From Shinella sp. CPCC 101442 (GTDB lineage Bacteria; Pseudomonadota; Alphaproteobacteria; Rhizobiales; Rhizobiaceae), in NCBI RefSeq assembly GCF_024704725.1, contig NZ_JALIQS010000004.1, positions 1-64,000 of the forward strand: a stretch of DNA of 64,000 nucleotides, given 5' to 3'. Below are positions 7,549-15,880 of the stretch, one piece after another. Position numbers and translations under genes: made by a program. The notes beneath the pieces were generated by a model. That model saw only the letters and a list, made by a program, of their open reading frames with translations, was not told where the DNA came from and searched no databases. The first letter of the stretch is position 1. Every line of letters begins with the position of its first letter.

Positions 7549-8757
7549 ATGAAACTGTTCAAAACCCTGGTCCTGGCCGCGGGTACCTTGTCCCTTGCCG
7601 GGGGCGCGTTTGCCGAGGAGGAGACGTTCAAGGTCGGCATGGTGACCTATCTCACCGGCGACTGGGGCTATCCCGGCACTTCGACGAAACGCTCGCTCGA
7701 AATCGCGGCCGAAACGTACGGCACGGTTCTCGGCAAGAAGATCGAACTGGTGATCGTCGATGCGCAGAACCCGAACAACCAGATTCCCGAAGCGCAGCGC
7801 CTCATGGCGCAAGGCATCAAGCACTTCATCCAGGGCTACAACCTCGTGCCGGTTCCGCTGGCGCGCTATGTCGTCGACAATGGCGGTCTGATGGCCGACG
7901 GCACGAGCTGGTTCCCGGACCTCACGGAGGAGGGCGGATACGATAACTATTTCATGTTCATGCCGTCCTGGAAGGTCTTCTCCCAGACGCTCGTCGATTA
8001 TTCGCTGAAGTTCGGTGAAGAGAACCTCGGCAAGAAGCCGGAAGAGCTGAAGATCGCACTCATCGGCAACCCGATCATGAGCTATGTCGGTGACGAGGCC
8101 GCGCGCATCCTGACCGAAAAGGGTTATCCGCCGGCGATCCACGAGACCTACGGCAACGATATCGCCGACTTCACGCCGATCATCACCAAGATGAAGGAAG
8201 CCGGCATCGATATCGTCATTCCCTACCAGCTCGGTTCCGATGCCGAACTCTACCGCCGCCAGGCCGCCGGCCTCGGCCACACGCCGCCGATCCTGCTTGC
8301 CGCCGGCGTCGGCTACGACCAGCCGGAATTCGCCAATATGGGCGATGCGGCGCTCGGTTCCATGTCGCTCTCCTACACGGTTCCGGAAATGCGCGAGGAA
8401 TTCGCGCCCGGCCTCAAGCAGTTCAAGGAGACGTACCAGCAGAAATACGGCGAGCAGCCGGTGACGCACGGCCTGCAGACCTTCGCCACCGCCATGGCCT
8501 TCTTCCAGATGGTCGACAAGGCGGGCAGCCTCGATATCGACAAGGTCAGCAAGACCATGGCGGAAACCGAGATCGAACGCGGCAAGCTGCCAAACTACTG
8601 GGGCGTGAAGTTCGACGCGAACCACAACAATCTCTACGCCAATCCGCTCATCATCGGCCAGTGGGTGCCGGGTGAGAACGGCAAGCCGATCTACAAGGTC
8701 GTCTATCCGGAAGAGCTGGCCGTTGAAAAGCCGCTCATCCCCTACTTCAAGAAGTAA
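7549..8757 (+). CDS. HAAT-type ABC transporter substrate-binding protein
   Basis: This 402-residue Leu/Ile/Val-type periplasmic binding protein (Peripla_BP_6) has a signal peptide (residues 1-22, ending GAFAEE). The mature start FKVGMVTYLTGDWGYPGTSTKR is typical of the class. The ATG at 7549 follows a strong GGGAGG ribosome site; an ATG 15 bp upstream precedes that site and is rejected. Context (kinase, polyol dehydrogenase, sugar-acid dehydratase) argues that the ligand is a polyol, sugar or sugar acid rather than a branched amino acid. That is inference. Confidence 0.9.
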   Translation: MKLFKTLVLAAGTLSLAGGAFAEEETFKVGMVTYLTGDWGYPGTSTKRSLEIAAETYGTVLGKKIELVIVDAQNPNNQIPEAQRLMAQGIKHFIQGYNLVPVPLARYVVDNGGLMADGTSWFPDLTEEGGYDNYFMFMPSWKVFSQTLVDYSLKFGEENLGKKPEELKIALIGNPIMSYVGDEAARILTEKGYPPAIHETYGNDIADFTPIITKMKEAGIDIVIPYQLGSDAELYRRQAAGLGHTPPILLAAGVGYDQPEFANMGDAALGSMSLSYTVPEMREEFAPGLKQFKETYQQKYGEQPVTHGLQTFATAMAFFQMVDKAGSLDIDKVSKTMAETEIERGKLPNYWGVKFDANHNNLYANPLIIGQWVPGENGKPIYKVVYPEELAVEKPLIPYFKK

Positions 8758-8770
8758 GTCCTCCCGGACA

Positions 8771-8808
8771 GCGAGGGCGGCCGGACCATCCGGCTCCGGC
8801 CGCCTCGC
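8771..8808 (+). promoter_or_regulatory. Intercistronic hairpin between binding-protein and permease genes
   Basis: GCGAGGGCGGCCGG (8771-8784) pairs with CCGGCCGCCTCGC (8796-8808) with one bulged G and an 11-base loop. No T-tract follows. Such stems after binding-protein genes commonly protect the upstream mRNA and lower expression of the permeases. Confidence 0.55.
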
Positions 8809-8829
8809 CTTACCGATACGGGTTCGATC

Positions 8830-9687
8830 ATGACCTTCGACGTCTTTGCGACGCTCCTTTTGAGCGGCATCTTCACGGGTGCGCTCTACGGCCTCTTCGC
8901 CAGCGGCCTCACCTTCCAGCTCGGCTCCCTTTCCATCGCGAATTTCGGCTATGGAAGCTGGCTGATCCTCGCCATGTACACCACCTACTTCGCGCTGCAG
9001 GTCTGGGGTGTGCCGCTTGTCGCGGTCATCGTGGTGCTGCCGCTCGCCTATTTCGCCGCCGGGTATCTCATCCGCAACATCTTGCTGCGGCAGGAAACGC
9101 TTGCGGTACAGATCCTGACGACCCTCGGCATCGCCATGATCGTCGATGGCGTCATCATCATGGCCTATTCGCCGGCACCCCGCACACTCGGCATTGTCGA
9201 GCCGCTGTTCTACATCACGCCGGGCATCCATGTCGGGCAGTTGCGCTTCCTCGCCTTCGTGGTTGCCGCCGTCGCCCTGATCGCTTTCCAGGTCTTTCTG
9301 CGACGCTCCTATCTCGGCAAGATGATCCGCGCCGTGGTGGAAGAGCGCGAGACCGCGCAGCTGATGGGCATCAACTCCGACCGCGTGCTCGGCATCGCCT
9401 TCGGCCTCAGCTTCGTGCTGATCGCGATCGCCGCCATGCTGATGATCCATCTCTTCCCGGTGACCACGTCGGCCGGCGCGGTCTATCAGCTCATGAGCTT
9501 CCTCATCGCCACCATCGCAGGGCTTGGCAACATGCGCGGCGCCTTTCTTGCCGGCATCGCCATCGGCGTTCTCAACGCCTTTCTGCTCTACTTCGCGGCG
9601 TCCTATGCGACGGTGGTCCTGTTCACGGTCTTCGTCGTCGTGCTGGTTCTGTTTTCGAACCGCACGGCCGGCATCAAGCACATCTGA
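8830..9687 (+). CDS. HAAT-type ABC permease (LivH family)
   Basis: This 285-residue polytopic inner-membrane protein has about eight hydrophobic segments. The N-terminus LLSGIFTGALYGLFASGLTFQ and the loop VEERETAQLMGINSDRVLGIAFGLS (the ATPase-docking region) are typical of LivH. It follows the binding-protein gene after a 72-bp spacer holding a hairpin and lies 9 bp before the LivM-type gene. It forms half of the membrane channel. Confidence 0.92.
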   Translation: MTFDVFATLLLSGIFTGALYGLFASGLTFQLGSLSIANFGYGSWLILAMYTTYFALQVWGVPLVAVIVVLPLAYFAAGYLIRNILLRQETLAVQILTTLGIAMIVDGVIIMAYSPAPRTLGIVEPLFYITPGIHVGQLRFLAFVVAAVALIAFQVFLRRSYLGKMIRAVVEERETAQLMGINSDRVLGIAFGLSFVLIAIAAMLMIHLFPVTTSAGAVYQLMSFLIATIAGLGNMRGAFLAGIAIGVLNAFLLYFAASYATVVLFTVFVVVLVLFSNRTAGIKHI

Positions 9688-9696
9688 GGGCCGATC

Positions 9697-10677
9697 ATGT
9701 CTTTCCGCTTCCTTTCGCCCGCAGCGCTCCGCACCACCGGTTATGCCGGCGTGGCGGCGCTCGTCGCGGCCGTGGCGATCCTGCCGTTCTTTCCCTCGCC
9801 CTCCGTTACCTACGCGATGGGCCTGATCCTGCAGATCATGCTCTTCGTCTATCTCGCGCAGGCCTGGAACATCGCCGGCGGTTTTGCCGGCCTGTTCAGC
9901 CTCGGCCACAGCGCCTTCTTCGGGCTCGGGGCCTATTCCTATGCCATCGGCGTTGCGAAATACGGGCTGGACCCCACGATCTGCTTCCTTATCGGCAGCG
10001 TGCTTGCCGCCGGCCTCGGTGTCGTCACGGCGGTCATCAGCACGCGACTTTCCGGCATGTTCTTCGCCATGGTGACGCTCGGCCTCAACGAGATCCTGCT
10101 GAACCTTGCCTCGCAGCTCACCTGGCTGACGAATGGCGACGCCGGCACGTACCTGCGCAAGCAGTTCACCGTCAGCGCCGGCACGGCCTACTATCTCTTC
10201 CTCGCGCTCTGCATCGCCATCTTCGTGCTGGCAGCGCTGGTGCGGCATTCCAAGCTCGGTACCATGTGCGTGGCGGTCAAGGAAAACGAGGCTTTCGCGC
10301 GCGCACTTGGCGTCAATCCCGCGCCGTGGAAGATCGCGGCGGTCGTCATCAGCGCGATCGCGACCGCTATCGGTGGCGGGTTCTTCGCCATGTACCAGGG
10401 CATCGTCATGCCGACGATGGTCTTCACCTTCTCCATTTCCATCAAGATGCTGATCGTCACCATGATCGGCGGGGTGGGCACGCTGTGGGGGCCGCTGGTC
10501 GGCGCCTTCCTCGTGCTCTTCGACGAGCTGGTGCGCGCCTCGCTCGGCGCCACCTTCGGCGGTGTCTCGCTGATCGCCTATGGCGCGATCCTCGTCTTCT
10601 CCGCGCTGTTCCTGCCCAAGGGCATCATGGAAGCGGTGCGCAGGCATCTTCTCGACAGGAGCGCCCGCCATGGCTGA
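9697..10677 (+). CDS. HAAT-type ABC permease (LivM family)
   Basis: This 326-residue membrane protein carries the LivM hallmark AWNIAGGFAGLFSLGHSAFFGLGAY near residue 54. The docking loop is VKENEAFARALGVNPAPWKI. Its 3' end overlaps the ATPase gene by 8 bp, so the two are probably translated together. It pairs with the 8830-9687 product. Confidence 0.93.
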   Translation: MSFRFLSPAALRTTGYAGVAALVAAVAILPFFPSPSVTYAMGLILQIMLFVYLAQAWNIAGGFAGLFSLGHSAFFGLGAYSYAIGVAKYGLDPTICFLIGSVLAAGLGVVTAVISTRLSGMFFAMVTLGLNEILLNLASQLTWLTNGDAGTYLRKQFTVSAGTAYYLFLALCIAIFVLAALVRHSKLGTMCVAVKENEAFARALGVNPAPWKIAAVVISAIATAIGGGFFAMYQGIVMPTMVFTFSISIKMLIVTMIGGVGTLWGPLVGAFLVLFDELVRASLGATFGGVSLIAYGAILVFSALFLPKGIMEAVRRHLLDRSARHG

Positions 10678-11428
10678 CGCCGACATCCTCAAGGTCGAAG
10701 GACTCACCAAGGTTTTCGCCGGCCTCACCGCCAACGAGGACATTACCTTCAGCGTGGCGCGCGGTGCCATCTCGGGGCTGATCGGCCCGAACGGCGCGGG
10801 CAAGTCGACCCTGTTCAAGACGCTGCTCGGCGTGCACAGGCCGACGCGCGGTCGCATCCTGCTCGACGGCCGCGACATCACCGCCGACAGTCAGCAGCAG
10901 CGCTGCCGGCAGGGGCTGTGCTGCACCTTTCAGATCGCCGAGAGCTTCCACGACCTGTCGATCCTGGAAGCGGTGATGGTGGGGGCCTATTCACGCCTGT
11001 CGCGCCGGGCCGAGGCACGCGCCGCCGCCCGCGAGGCAATCGCCGCGGTCGGCCTCTCCGACTGGGAGGATCTGCGCTATTCGGAGCTGAATGCCTTCCT
11101 GCGCAAGAAGGCCGAGCTTGCCACCGCGCTTGCGACGAAGCCGCAGCTCCTGCTGCTCGACGAGCTCTTCGCGGGCTGCTCGCATCAGGAGATCGCCGAA
11201 CTGATTTCCCTCATCGACGGGCTCAACCGGCGCGAGGGCATCACCTTTATCATCGTGGAGCATGTGCTGCACGTCATCATGAGCCTCTGCGCCAAGGTGA
11301 TCGTTCTGGAAAGCGGCCGCATTCTCGAAGTGGGCAGCCCCCGCGAAATCTCCACGTCGCCCGCCGTGCTGACGGCCTATCTGGGGGAGGACTACGATGC
11401 TGATGAGCATCAGAAATTTGGACGTTAG
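10670..11428 (+). CDS. HAAT-type ABC transporter ATPase (LivG family) with atypical signature motif
   Basis: This 252-residue ATPase has Walker A GPNGAGKST (39-47), Walker B LLLLDE (160-165) and the switch histidine in IIVEH (H198). The ABC signature near 138-147 reads YSELNAFLRK instead of a canonical SGGQ/SYGQ, and the residue after the Walker B glutamate is Leu where Pro is usual. The same substitution is, to my knowledge, seen in a subgroup of HAAT ATPases, so it may be a subfamily trait rather than decay. The start at 10670 (MADADILKVEGLTK) fits the family; the frame upstream lies inside livM. Confidence 0.9.
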   Translation: MADADILKVEGLTKVFAGLTANEDITFSVARGAISGLIGPNGAGKSTLFKTLLGVHRPTRGRILLDGRDITADSQQQRCRQGLCCTFQIAESFHDLSILEAVMVGAYSRLSRRAEARAAAREAIAAVGLSDWEDLRYSELNAFLRKKAELATALATKPQLLLLDELFAGCSHQEIAELISLIDGLNRREGITFIIVEHVLHVIMSLCAKVIVLESGRILEVGSPREISTSPAVLTAYLGEDYDADEHQKFGR

Positions 11429-12107
11429 GCTCGGCCGCCTCGACGTCATCCGCGATGTCAACCTCGATGTCGAGGAAGGCCGCATCACGGTCATCGTCGG
11501 GGCGAACGGCGCCGGCAAGTCGACGCTGCTGCGCACCGTCGCCGGCCTGAACAAGGTGGCGCGCGGCAGCATCCTCTTCAAGGGGAAGGAGATCGCGAAC
11601 CTGCCCGCGCATCGCATCGCCGCGATGGGCATTTCCATGGTGCCGGAAGGCCGCCATCTCTTCCGCGAGATGACGGTGGCGGAAAACCTCGAAATGGGCG
11701 GCTATCTCTGCCGCGGCAAGCCGGGAGCGATGGCAGCCAACATGGAACGGGTCTTCGATCTCTTCCCGGTGCTGAAAGAACATCGCCACCGCAAGGCAAA
11801 AACCTTTTCCGGCGGCCAGCAGCAGATGATCACCATCGGCCGCGGCCTGATGAGCGATCCGCAGCTGCTCATCGTCGACGAACTGTCCCTCGGCCTGGCG
11901 CCGAAGGTCATCAGCGAGATCCTCGAGAAGATCGTCCTGCTGAACCGGCAGGGGATGAGCATCTATCTCGTGGAGCAGAATGTGAAACAGGCGCTGAAGA
12001 TCGCGCATCAGGGCTACGTGCTGGACAACGGATCGATCACGATCCGCGGCAGCGCGGAAAACCTGCTCGCCGATCCGGAAGTCCAGCGCACCTATCTGGG
12101 ACTTTGA
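11397..12107 (+). CDS. HAAT-type ABC transporter ATPase (LivF family)
   Basis: This 236-residue ATPase has intact motifs: Walker A GANGAGKST (35-43), signature FSGGQQQ and Walker B LLIVDE followed by LSLGLAP. It overlaps the LivG-type gene by 32 bp. The start at 11397 (MLMSIRN) could instead be the ATG two codons later. Together with the LivG-type partner it would give an ABC dimer with one canonical and one degenerate signature. This is the last transporter gene; the dehydrogenase gene begins one base after its stop codon. Confidence 0.92.
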   Translation: MLMSIRNLDVRLGRLDVIRDVNLDVEEGRITVIVGANGAGKSTLLRTVAGLNKVARGSILFKGKEIANLPAHRIAAMGISMVPEGRHLFREMTVAENLEMGGYLCRGKPGAMAANMERVFDLFPVLKEHRHRKAKTFSGGQQQMITIGRGLMSDPQLLIVDELSLGLAPKVISEILEKIVLLNRQGMSIYLVEQNVKQALKIAHQGYVLDNGSITIRGSAENLLADPEVQRTYLGL

Positions 12108-12108
12108 T

Positions 12109-13233
12109 ATGTACAGAACAGTGGAAAATCCGTCGCATCGCGTGCTCGGCGCACCGCGCGAATACGTGCAGGGGCCGGGCGCTCTCGACGAACTGCCGCA
12201 TCTTGCCGCCCGTCACGGCAAGGGCCACCTCCTTGCCGTCATCGACGGCTTTCTGTTCGACGCCTTGTCGAAGCGGTTGGACGCCTTGTTCGCCGCGCGG
12301 GGCCAGCGCGTGACGTGCCTGCGCTTCGCCGGCGAGGCGACGCGGAGCGAGGGAGAGCGCATCGTCGCGGCGATGGGCGAGGCGGACGTGGTGGCCGGCA
12401 TTGGCGGCGGCAAATGCATCGATATCGGCAAGTTCGCCGGCCTGCATGGTGGCAAGCCGGTCTTCTCCGTCCCGACCATCGCCTCCAACGATGCGCCGAC
12501 GAGCCGCCTCATCGTGCTCTACACCGAGGAGCACGCCGTCGCCGGCACGGAATTTCTCGACTACAACCCCGACCTCGTTCTGGTCGACACCGACATCATC
12601 GCCGCCGCCCCGCCCCGCCTCTTGAGGGCCGGCATCGGCGATGCGCTGACCAAACTCTACGAGGCGCGGGCCACTGCCGTTTCGAACGGAGCAAACAGCT
12701 TTTCCGCCCGTGCGCCGTTTCTCGGCCGCAAGCTCGGCGCGATCTGCCGCGAGGTCATCCGGCACTCCGGCCCGCCCGTGCTGGAGGCGCTTTCGCGCGG
12801 CGAACGGCATCCGGATTTCGAGGAACTGGTCGAGACCCTCATCCTGATCAGCGGCATCACCTTCGAGAGTGGCGGCCTTTCCGTCGCCCATTCGATGATC
12901 CGCGGCCTTACGCGCGTTCCCGCACTCGCCGGCTACCTGCACGGCGAGCAGGTCGCCTACAGCACGCTGGTCCAGATCGTGCTCGAAGGCGATGCGGACG
13001 AGCTGCAGGATGCCGTGGCGTTCAACCGCAGCATCGGCCTTCCCGTCAGCCTGGGTGAACTCGGCGTTCCACCGGAAGCCCTCGTGGCGGCCGCGGAAGA
13101 CATTGCCGCCGGCACGATGACCGCCCCCTACATCACCAACTTCCCGCGAAAGCTCGAGGCGCGCGACATCGTCGACGCGATCCGCAAACTCGAGGCAGAG
13201 ACATCGGAGCGCCCAGCAAATGCCGGTCATTGA
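12109..13233 (+). CDS. GldA-like iron/zinc-containing alcohol (polyol) dehydrogenase
   Basis: This 374-residue enzyme belongs to the glycerol dehydrogenase branch of the metal-dependent alcohol dehydrogenases. The NAD-binding segment GIGGGKCIDIGK lies at 97-108. The metal ligands of the family are present: Asp178 (GIGDAL), His261 (SVAHSM) and His278 (LHGEQV). It is inside the kinase/HAAT operon and overlaps the next gene by 14 bp. It probably oxidises the imported polyol or a derived sugar alcohol to a ketose. Glycerol itself is not proven as substrate. Confidence 0.87.
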   Translation: MYRTVENPSHRVLGAPREYVQGPGALDELPHLAARHGKGHLLAVIDGFLFDALSKRLDALFAARGQRVTCLRFAGEATRSEGERIVAAMGEADVVAGIGGGKCIDIGKFAGLHGGKPVFSVPTIASNDAPTSRLIVLYTEEHAVAGTEFLDYNPDLVLVDTDIIAAAPPRLLRAGIGDALTKLYEARATAVSNGANSFSARAPFLGRKLGAICREVIRHSGPPVLEALSRGERHPDFEELVETLILISGITFESGGLSVAHSMIRGLTRVPALAGYLHGEQVAYSTLVQIVLEGDADELQDAVAFNRSIGLPVSLGELGVPPEALVAAAEDIAAGTMTAPYITNFPRKLEARDIVDAIRKLEAETSERPANAGH

Positions 13234-14452
13234 TCTCGTCGAACTCTACTATGCCAGCGCCGACCTGCCCGCGCCCTTCGAGCCTGCCTGGGTGCCCGGC
13301 AGCCGGCGCATGAAGACCGGCTTCTATCTCATTCGCATCGCCACCGATGACGGCGTCGAAGGCTGGAGCGGCTTTTCCGCTTCCGGCAAGGAACGCGCGG
13401 GCATCGGCGACGGCATTGCCGACGCCTTCCTCGGGACCGACCCGACCGATATCGACCTCGTGCACGAGCGCATCAAGATTCTCGCCAACGGGGGGCTGCG
13501 TCACTGGTGGATCGAGCCGGCCTTCTGGGACGTCAAGGGAAAGCTCGCGGGCCTGCCGGTCTACAAGCTGCTCGGCGGAACCGACGACAGGATCTGGCTC
13601 TACGCGTCCTCCGGCGAGGTGCGCGGCATCGAGGCGCGGCGGGAGGAGGCGGAGGCGCGTTTCGCCGAGGGCTTCAACGTCATGAAGATGCGCGTGCACG
13701 ACTGGGACGAAGCGGTCGACATTGCCCAGATCCAGGATCTGGCGGACCACATGAAGGGGCGCATGCGCATCGCGGTCGATTGCAACCAGGCCTTCCGCAT
13801 GACGCTGCACGGCAATGCCCCCATCTGGGACCTCGGGCGTGCGAAACGCTTCGCGGATGCTGCAGCCGAGGCCGGGCTCTTCTGGGTGGAGGAACCGCTC
13901 TACATGGAATGGTACGACGACATGGCCGCGCTCGCCGCCTATTCCCGCGTGCCCATTGCCGGCGGCGAATTGCACACGTCCGGTTATCCGGAACTGCGCT
14001 ACATGGCGCAAAAGCGCTGCTACGACATCTTCCAGCCGGATGCGATGTGGAGTGGCGGCATCAAGCAGGTGCTGCAGGTCGGAGAGTTCTGCCGCAGCCA
14101 GGGGCTCGGTTTCAGCCCGCACAGCTGGGGCAACGGCCTCGGCTTCCTGATCAATGCCCATATCATGGCGGCCAGCGGGTTCGCGAAGGAGTATCCGTTC
14201 GAATATCCCTATTGCCCGCCGGGCTGGACGCTGGAGGCCCGGGATGCCATCCTTGCCCGCCCGTCGATGCACGAGAACGGCTGGTTCTCCATGCCGCAGG
14301 AGCCGGGGCTCGGCATCGAGATCGACCGCAAGGCGCTGGACAAGCAGGGTGTCTGCTTCTTCCGCGCCACGCGCAAGGAGCGGCACTGGATGCCGGAAAC
14401 CCTCGATGGAAGCGCCATGCGCCGGGAAATCAGTCGGGAGGGCGCGCAATGA
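13220..14452 (+). CDS. Enolase-superfamily protein (mandelate racemase/muconate lactonizing type)
   Basis: This 410-residue product has the capping domain and barrel of the MR/MLE group. The barrel shows MKMR (Lys156), DCN (Asp187), EEP (224-225) and GGE (Glu250), giving the second-strand base and the three magnesium ligands. SPHSWGNG (His301) supplies the opposite-face histidine. This set is typical of sugar-acid dehydratases. It overlaps the upstream dehydrogenase gene and ends in an ATGA overlap with the aldehyde dehydrogenase gene. I infer dehydration of an aldonic or related acid made by the operon's oxidoreductases. Confidence 0.85.
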   Translation: MPVIDLVELYYASADLPAPFEPAWVPGSRRMKTGFYLIRIATDDGVEGWSGFSASGKERAGIGDGIADAFLGTDPTDIDLVHERIKILANGGLRHWWIEPAFWDVKGKLAGLPVYKLLGGTDDRIWLYASSGEVRGIEARREEAEARFAEGFNVMKMRVHDWDEAVDIAQIQDLADHMKGRMRIAVDCNQAFRMTLHGNAPIWDLGRAKRFADAAAEAGLFWVEEPLYMEWYDDMAALAAYSRVPIAGGELHTSGYPELRYMAQKRCYDIFQPDAMWSGGIKQVLQVGEFCRSQGLGFSPHSWGNGLGFLINAHIMAASGFAKEYPFEYPYCPPGWTLEARDAILARPSMHENGWFSMPQEPGLGIEIDRKALDKQGVCFFRATRKERHWMPETLDGSAMRREISREGAQ

Positions 14453-15870
14453 CCTACGGCTTCCAACACCAGGAGGGCCTTGTCTGGACTGGCGGGGAGA
14501 TTTTCGAAACGAGAAATCCCGCTCGTCCCGATAGGGTTTCGGGGCGCTATGGCGAAACACGCCTCGATGACCTCGACGTTGTCTTCTCCACCGCCCGCAA
14601 GGTTGCCGCCGAATGGGCGGCGACACCGGGCCTGCGTCGGCAGGAACTGACCGCAGCCTGGCTCGACCGCATCGCGGATGCCGTCGAAGGCATTGCCCAT
14701 GCCGTCACGCTTGAAATGGGCAAGACCATTGGCGATGCGCGGGGCGAAATCCTGCATTCGCTGAAGGAAGCCCGTTTTGCCGTCGCGGAGGCGAGCCGCT
14801 CGATCGGCGAGGTCATGCCCTCGGCGCGCCCGGGTCTGCGCAACATGACGCTTCGCCGCCCGCGCGGCGTCATCGTCGCCTCTACGCCGTGGAACTATCC
14901 GGTGCTGACGCCTTTGCGCAAGCTGGCACCGGCTTTCGCCCACGGCAATGCGGTCGTGCTCAAGCCCTCCGAGGTCTCGCCCGCCGCAGCCTGCCTGATG
15001 GCGGAGCTGTCGGTCGGTCTCTTTCCGCACGGTCTCTTCCAGATCGTCCTGGGTGGTGGCCGCGTTGGCGCCGCGATCACCGGCCACCCGGCGGCCGACG
15101 GCGTCACCTTCACCGGCTCGGTGGCAACCGGCAAAGCGGTCTACGCCGCAGCGGCGAGAAATCTGGCGGAGGTGCAGCTCGAACTCGGCGGCAAGAACGG
15201 CATCATCGTCCACGACGCCGACGATCTCGATGCCTGTATCGACGAGGTGGTCGCGGGTGCGCTGGAAAATGGCGGCCAGCGCTGCACGGGCATCAGCCGT
15301 GTTCTCGTCCAGCGCAGGCTGGCGAGCGCGGTGGAGGAGGGGATCGCCGCCCGTATGAACAGGATCGTCGTCGGCGACGGCATGGACGCCGGCGTCGGGA
15401 TGGGGCCGATGGCCTCGGAGGCGCATTTTCGCCGGGTTGAAGCGGCGATCGCCGCTGGCGAGGCGGAGGGCGCGCGGCGCGTGACGGGCCGCAGCAACGA
15501 GATCGGAGCGGGCTTCTTCATCCGCCCGACGCTCTTTGCCGACGTCACGCCCGACATGATGCTGGCACGCGAAGAAGTCTTCGGGCCGGTGCTCTCGATG
15601 CTGACCTACGACAGTATCGACGAAGCGCTGTCGATCCTCAACGGCGTCGACTATGGCCTTGCGGCCGCGCTCTATTCCAACCGGAACGATGTTGTGCAGC
15701 GTTTCGTGAACGAGGCTGAAGCAGGCATGCTGCATGTCAACCATCAGTCTTCCATCGACACGAACATGCCCTTCGTGGGCATTAAACATTCCGGTGTCGG
15801 GGCGCCCTCCATCGGCCGGTCGGCCATCAATTTCTATACGACCGAACACGCGGTCTACGTCAAATCCTAG
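14449..15870 (+). CDS. NAD(P)-dependent aldehyde dehydrogenase
   Basis: This 473-residue ALDH-superfamily enzyme has the expected catalytic set: Asn149 in TPWNYP, Glu245 in LELGGKN and the nucleophile Cys279 in GGQRCTG. The cofactor motif GSVATGK and the C-terminal EEVFGPVLS are also present. The ATG at 14449 overlaps the preceding TGA by four bases; the frame is open far upstream but runs antiparallel to real coding sense there. It is likely to oxidise an aldehyde intermediate of the same pathway to an acid. Substrate choice (succinate semialdehyde-like or sugar aldehyde) cannot be read from the sequence. Confidence 0.9.
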   Translation: MTYGFQHQEGLVWTGGEIFETRNPARPDRVSGRYGETRLDDLDVVFSTARKVAAEWAATPGLRRQELTAAWLDRIADAVEGIAHAVTLEMGKTIGDARGEILHSLKEARFAVAEASRSIGEVMPSARPGLRNMTLRRPRGVIVASTPWNYPVLTPLRKLAPAFAHGNAVVLKPSEVSPAAACLMAELSVGLFPHGLFQIVLGGGRVGAAITGHPAADGVTFTGSVATGKAVYAAAARNLAEVQLELGGKNGIIVHDADDLDACIDEVVAGALENGGQRCTGISRVLVQRRLASAVEEGIAARMNRIVVGDGMDAGVGMGPMASEAHFRRVEAAIAAGEAEGARRVTGRSNEIGAGFFIRPTLFADVTPDMMLAREEVFGPVLSMLTYDSIDEALSILNGVDYGLAAALYSNRNDVVQRFVNEAEAGMLHVNHQSSIDTNMPFVGIKHSGVGAPSIGRSAINFYTTEHAVYVKS

Positions 15871-15880
15871 GAGGAAATCG

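Noticed and set aside
6865-10881. A 1338-codon open frame on the minus strand
   Set aside because: It lies opposite the well-supported kinase and HAAT genes, is extremely rich in Arg, His, Asp and Glu as expected for an antisense frame in GC-rich DNA, and has no recognisable domain.
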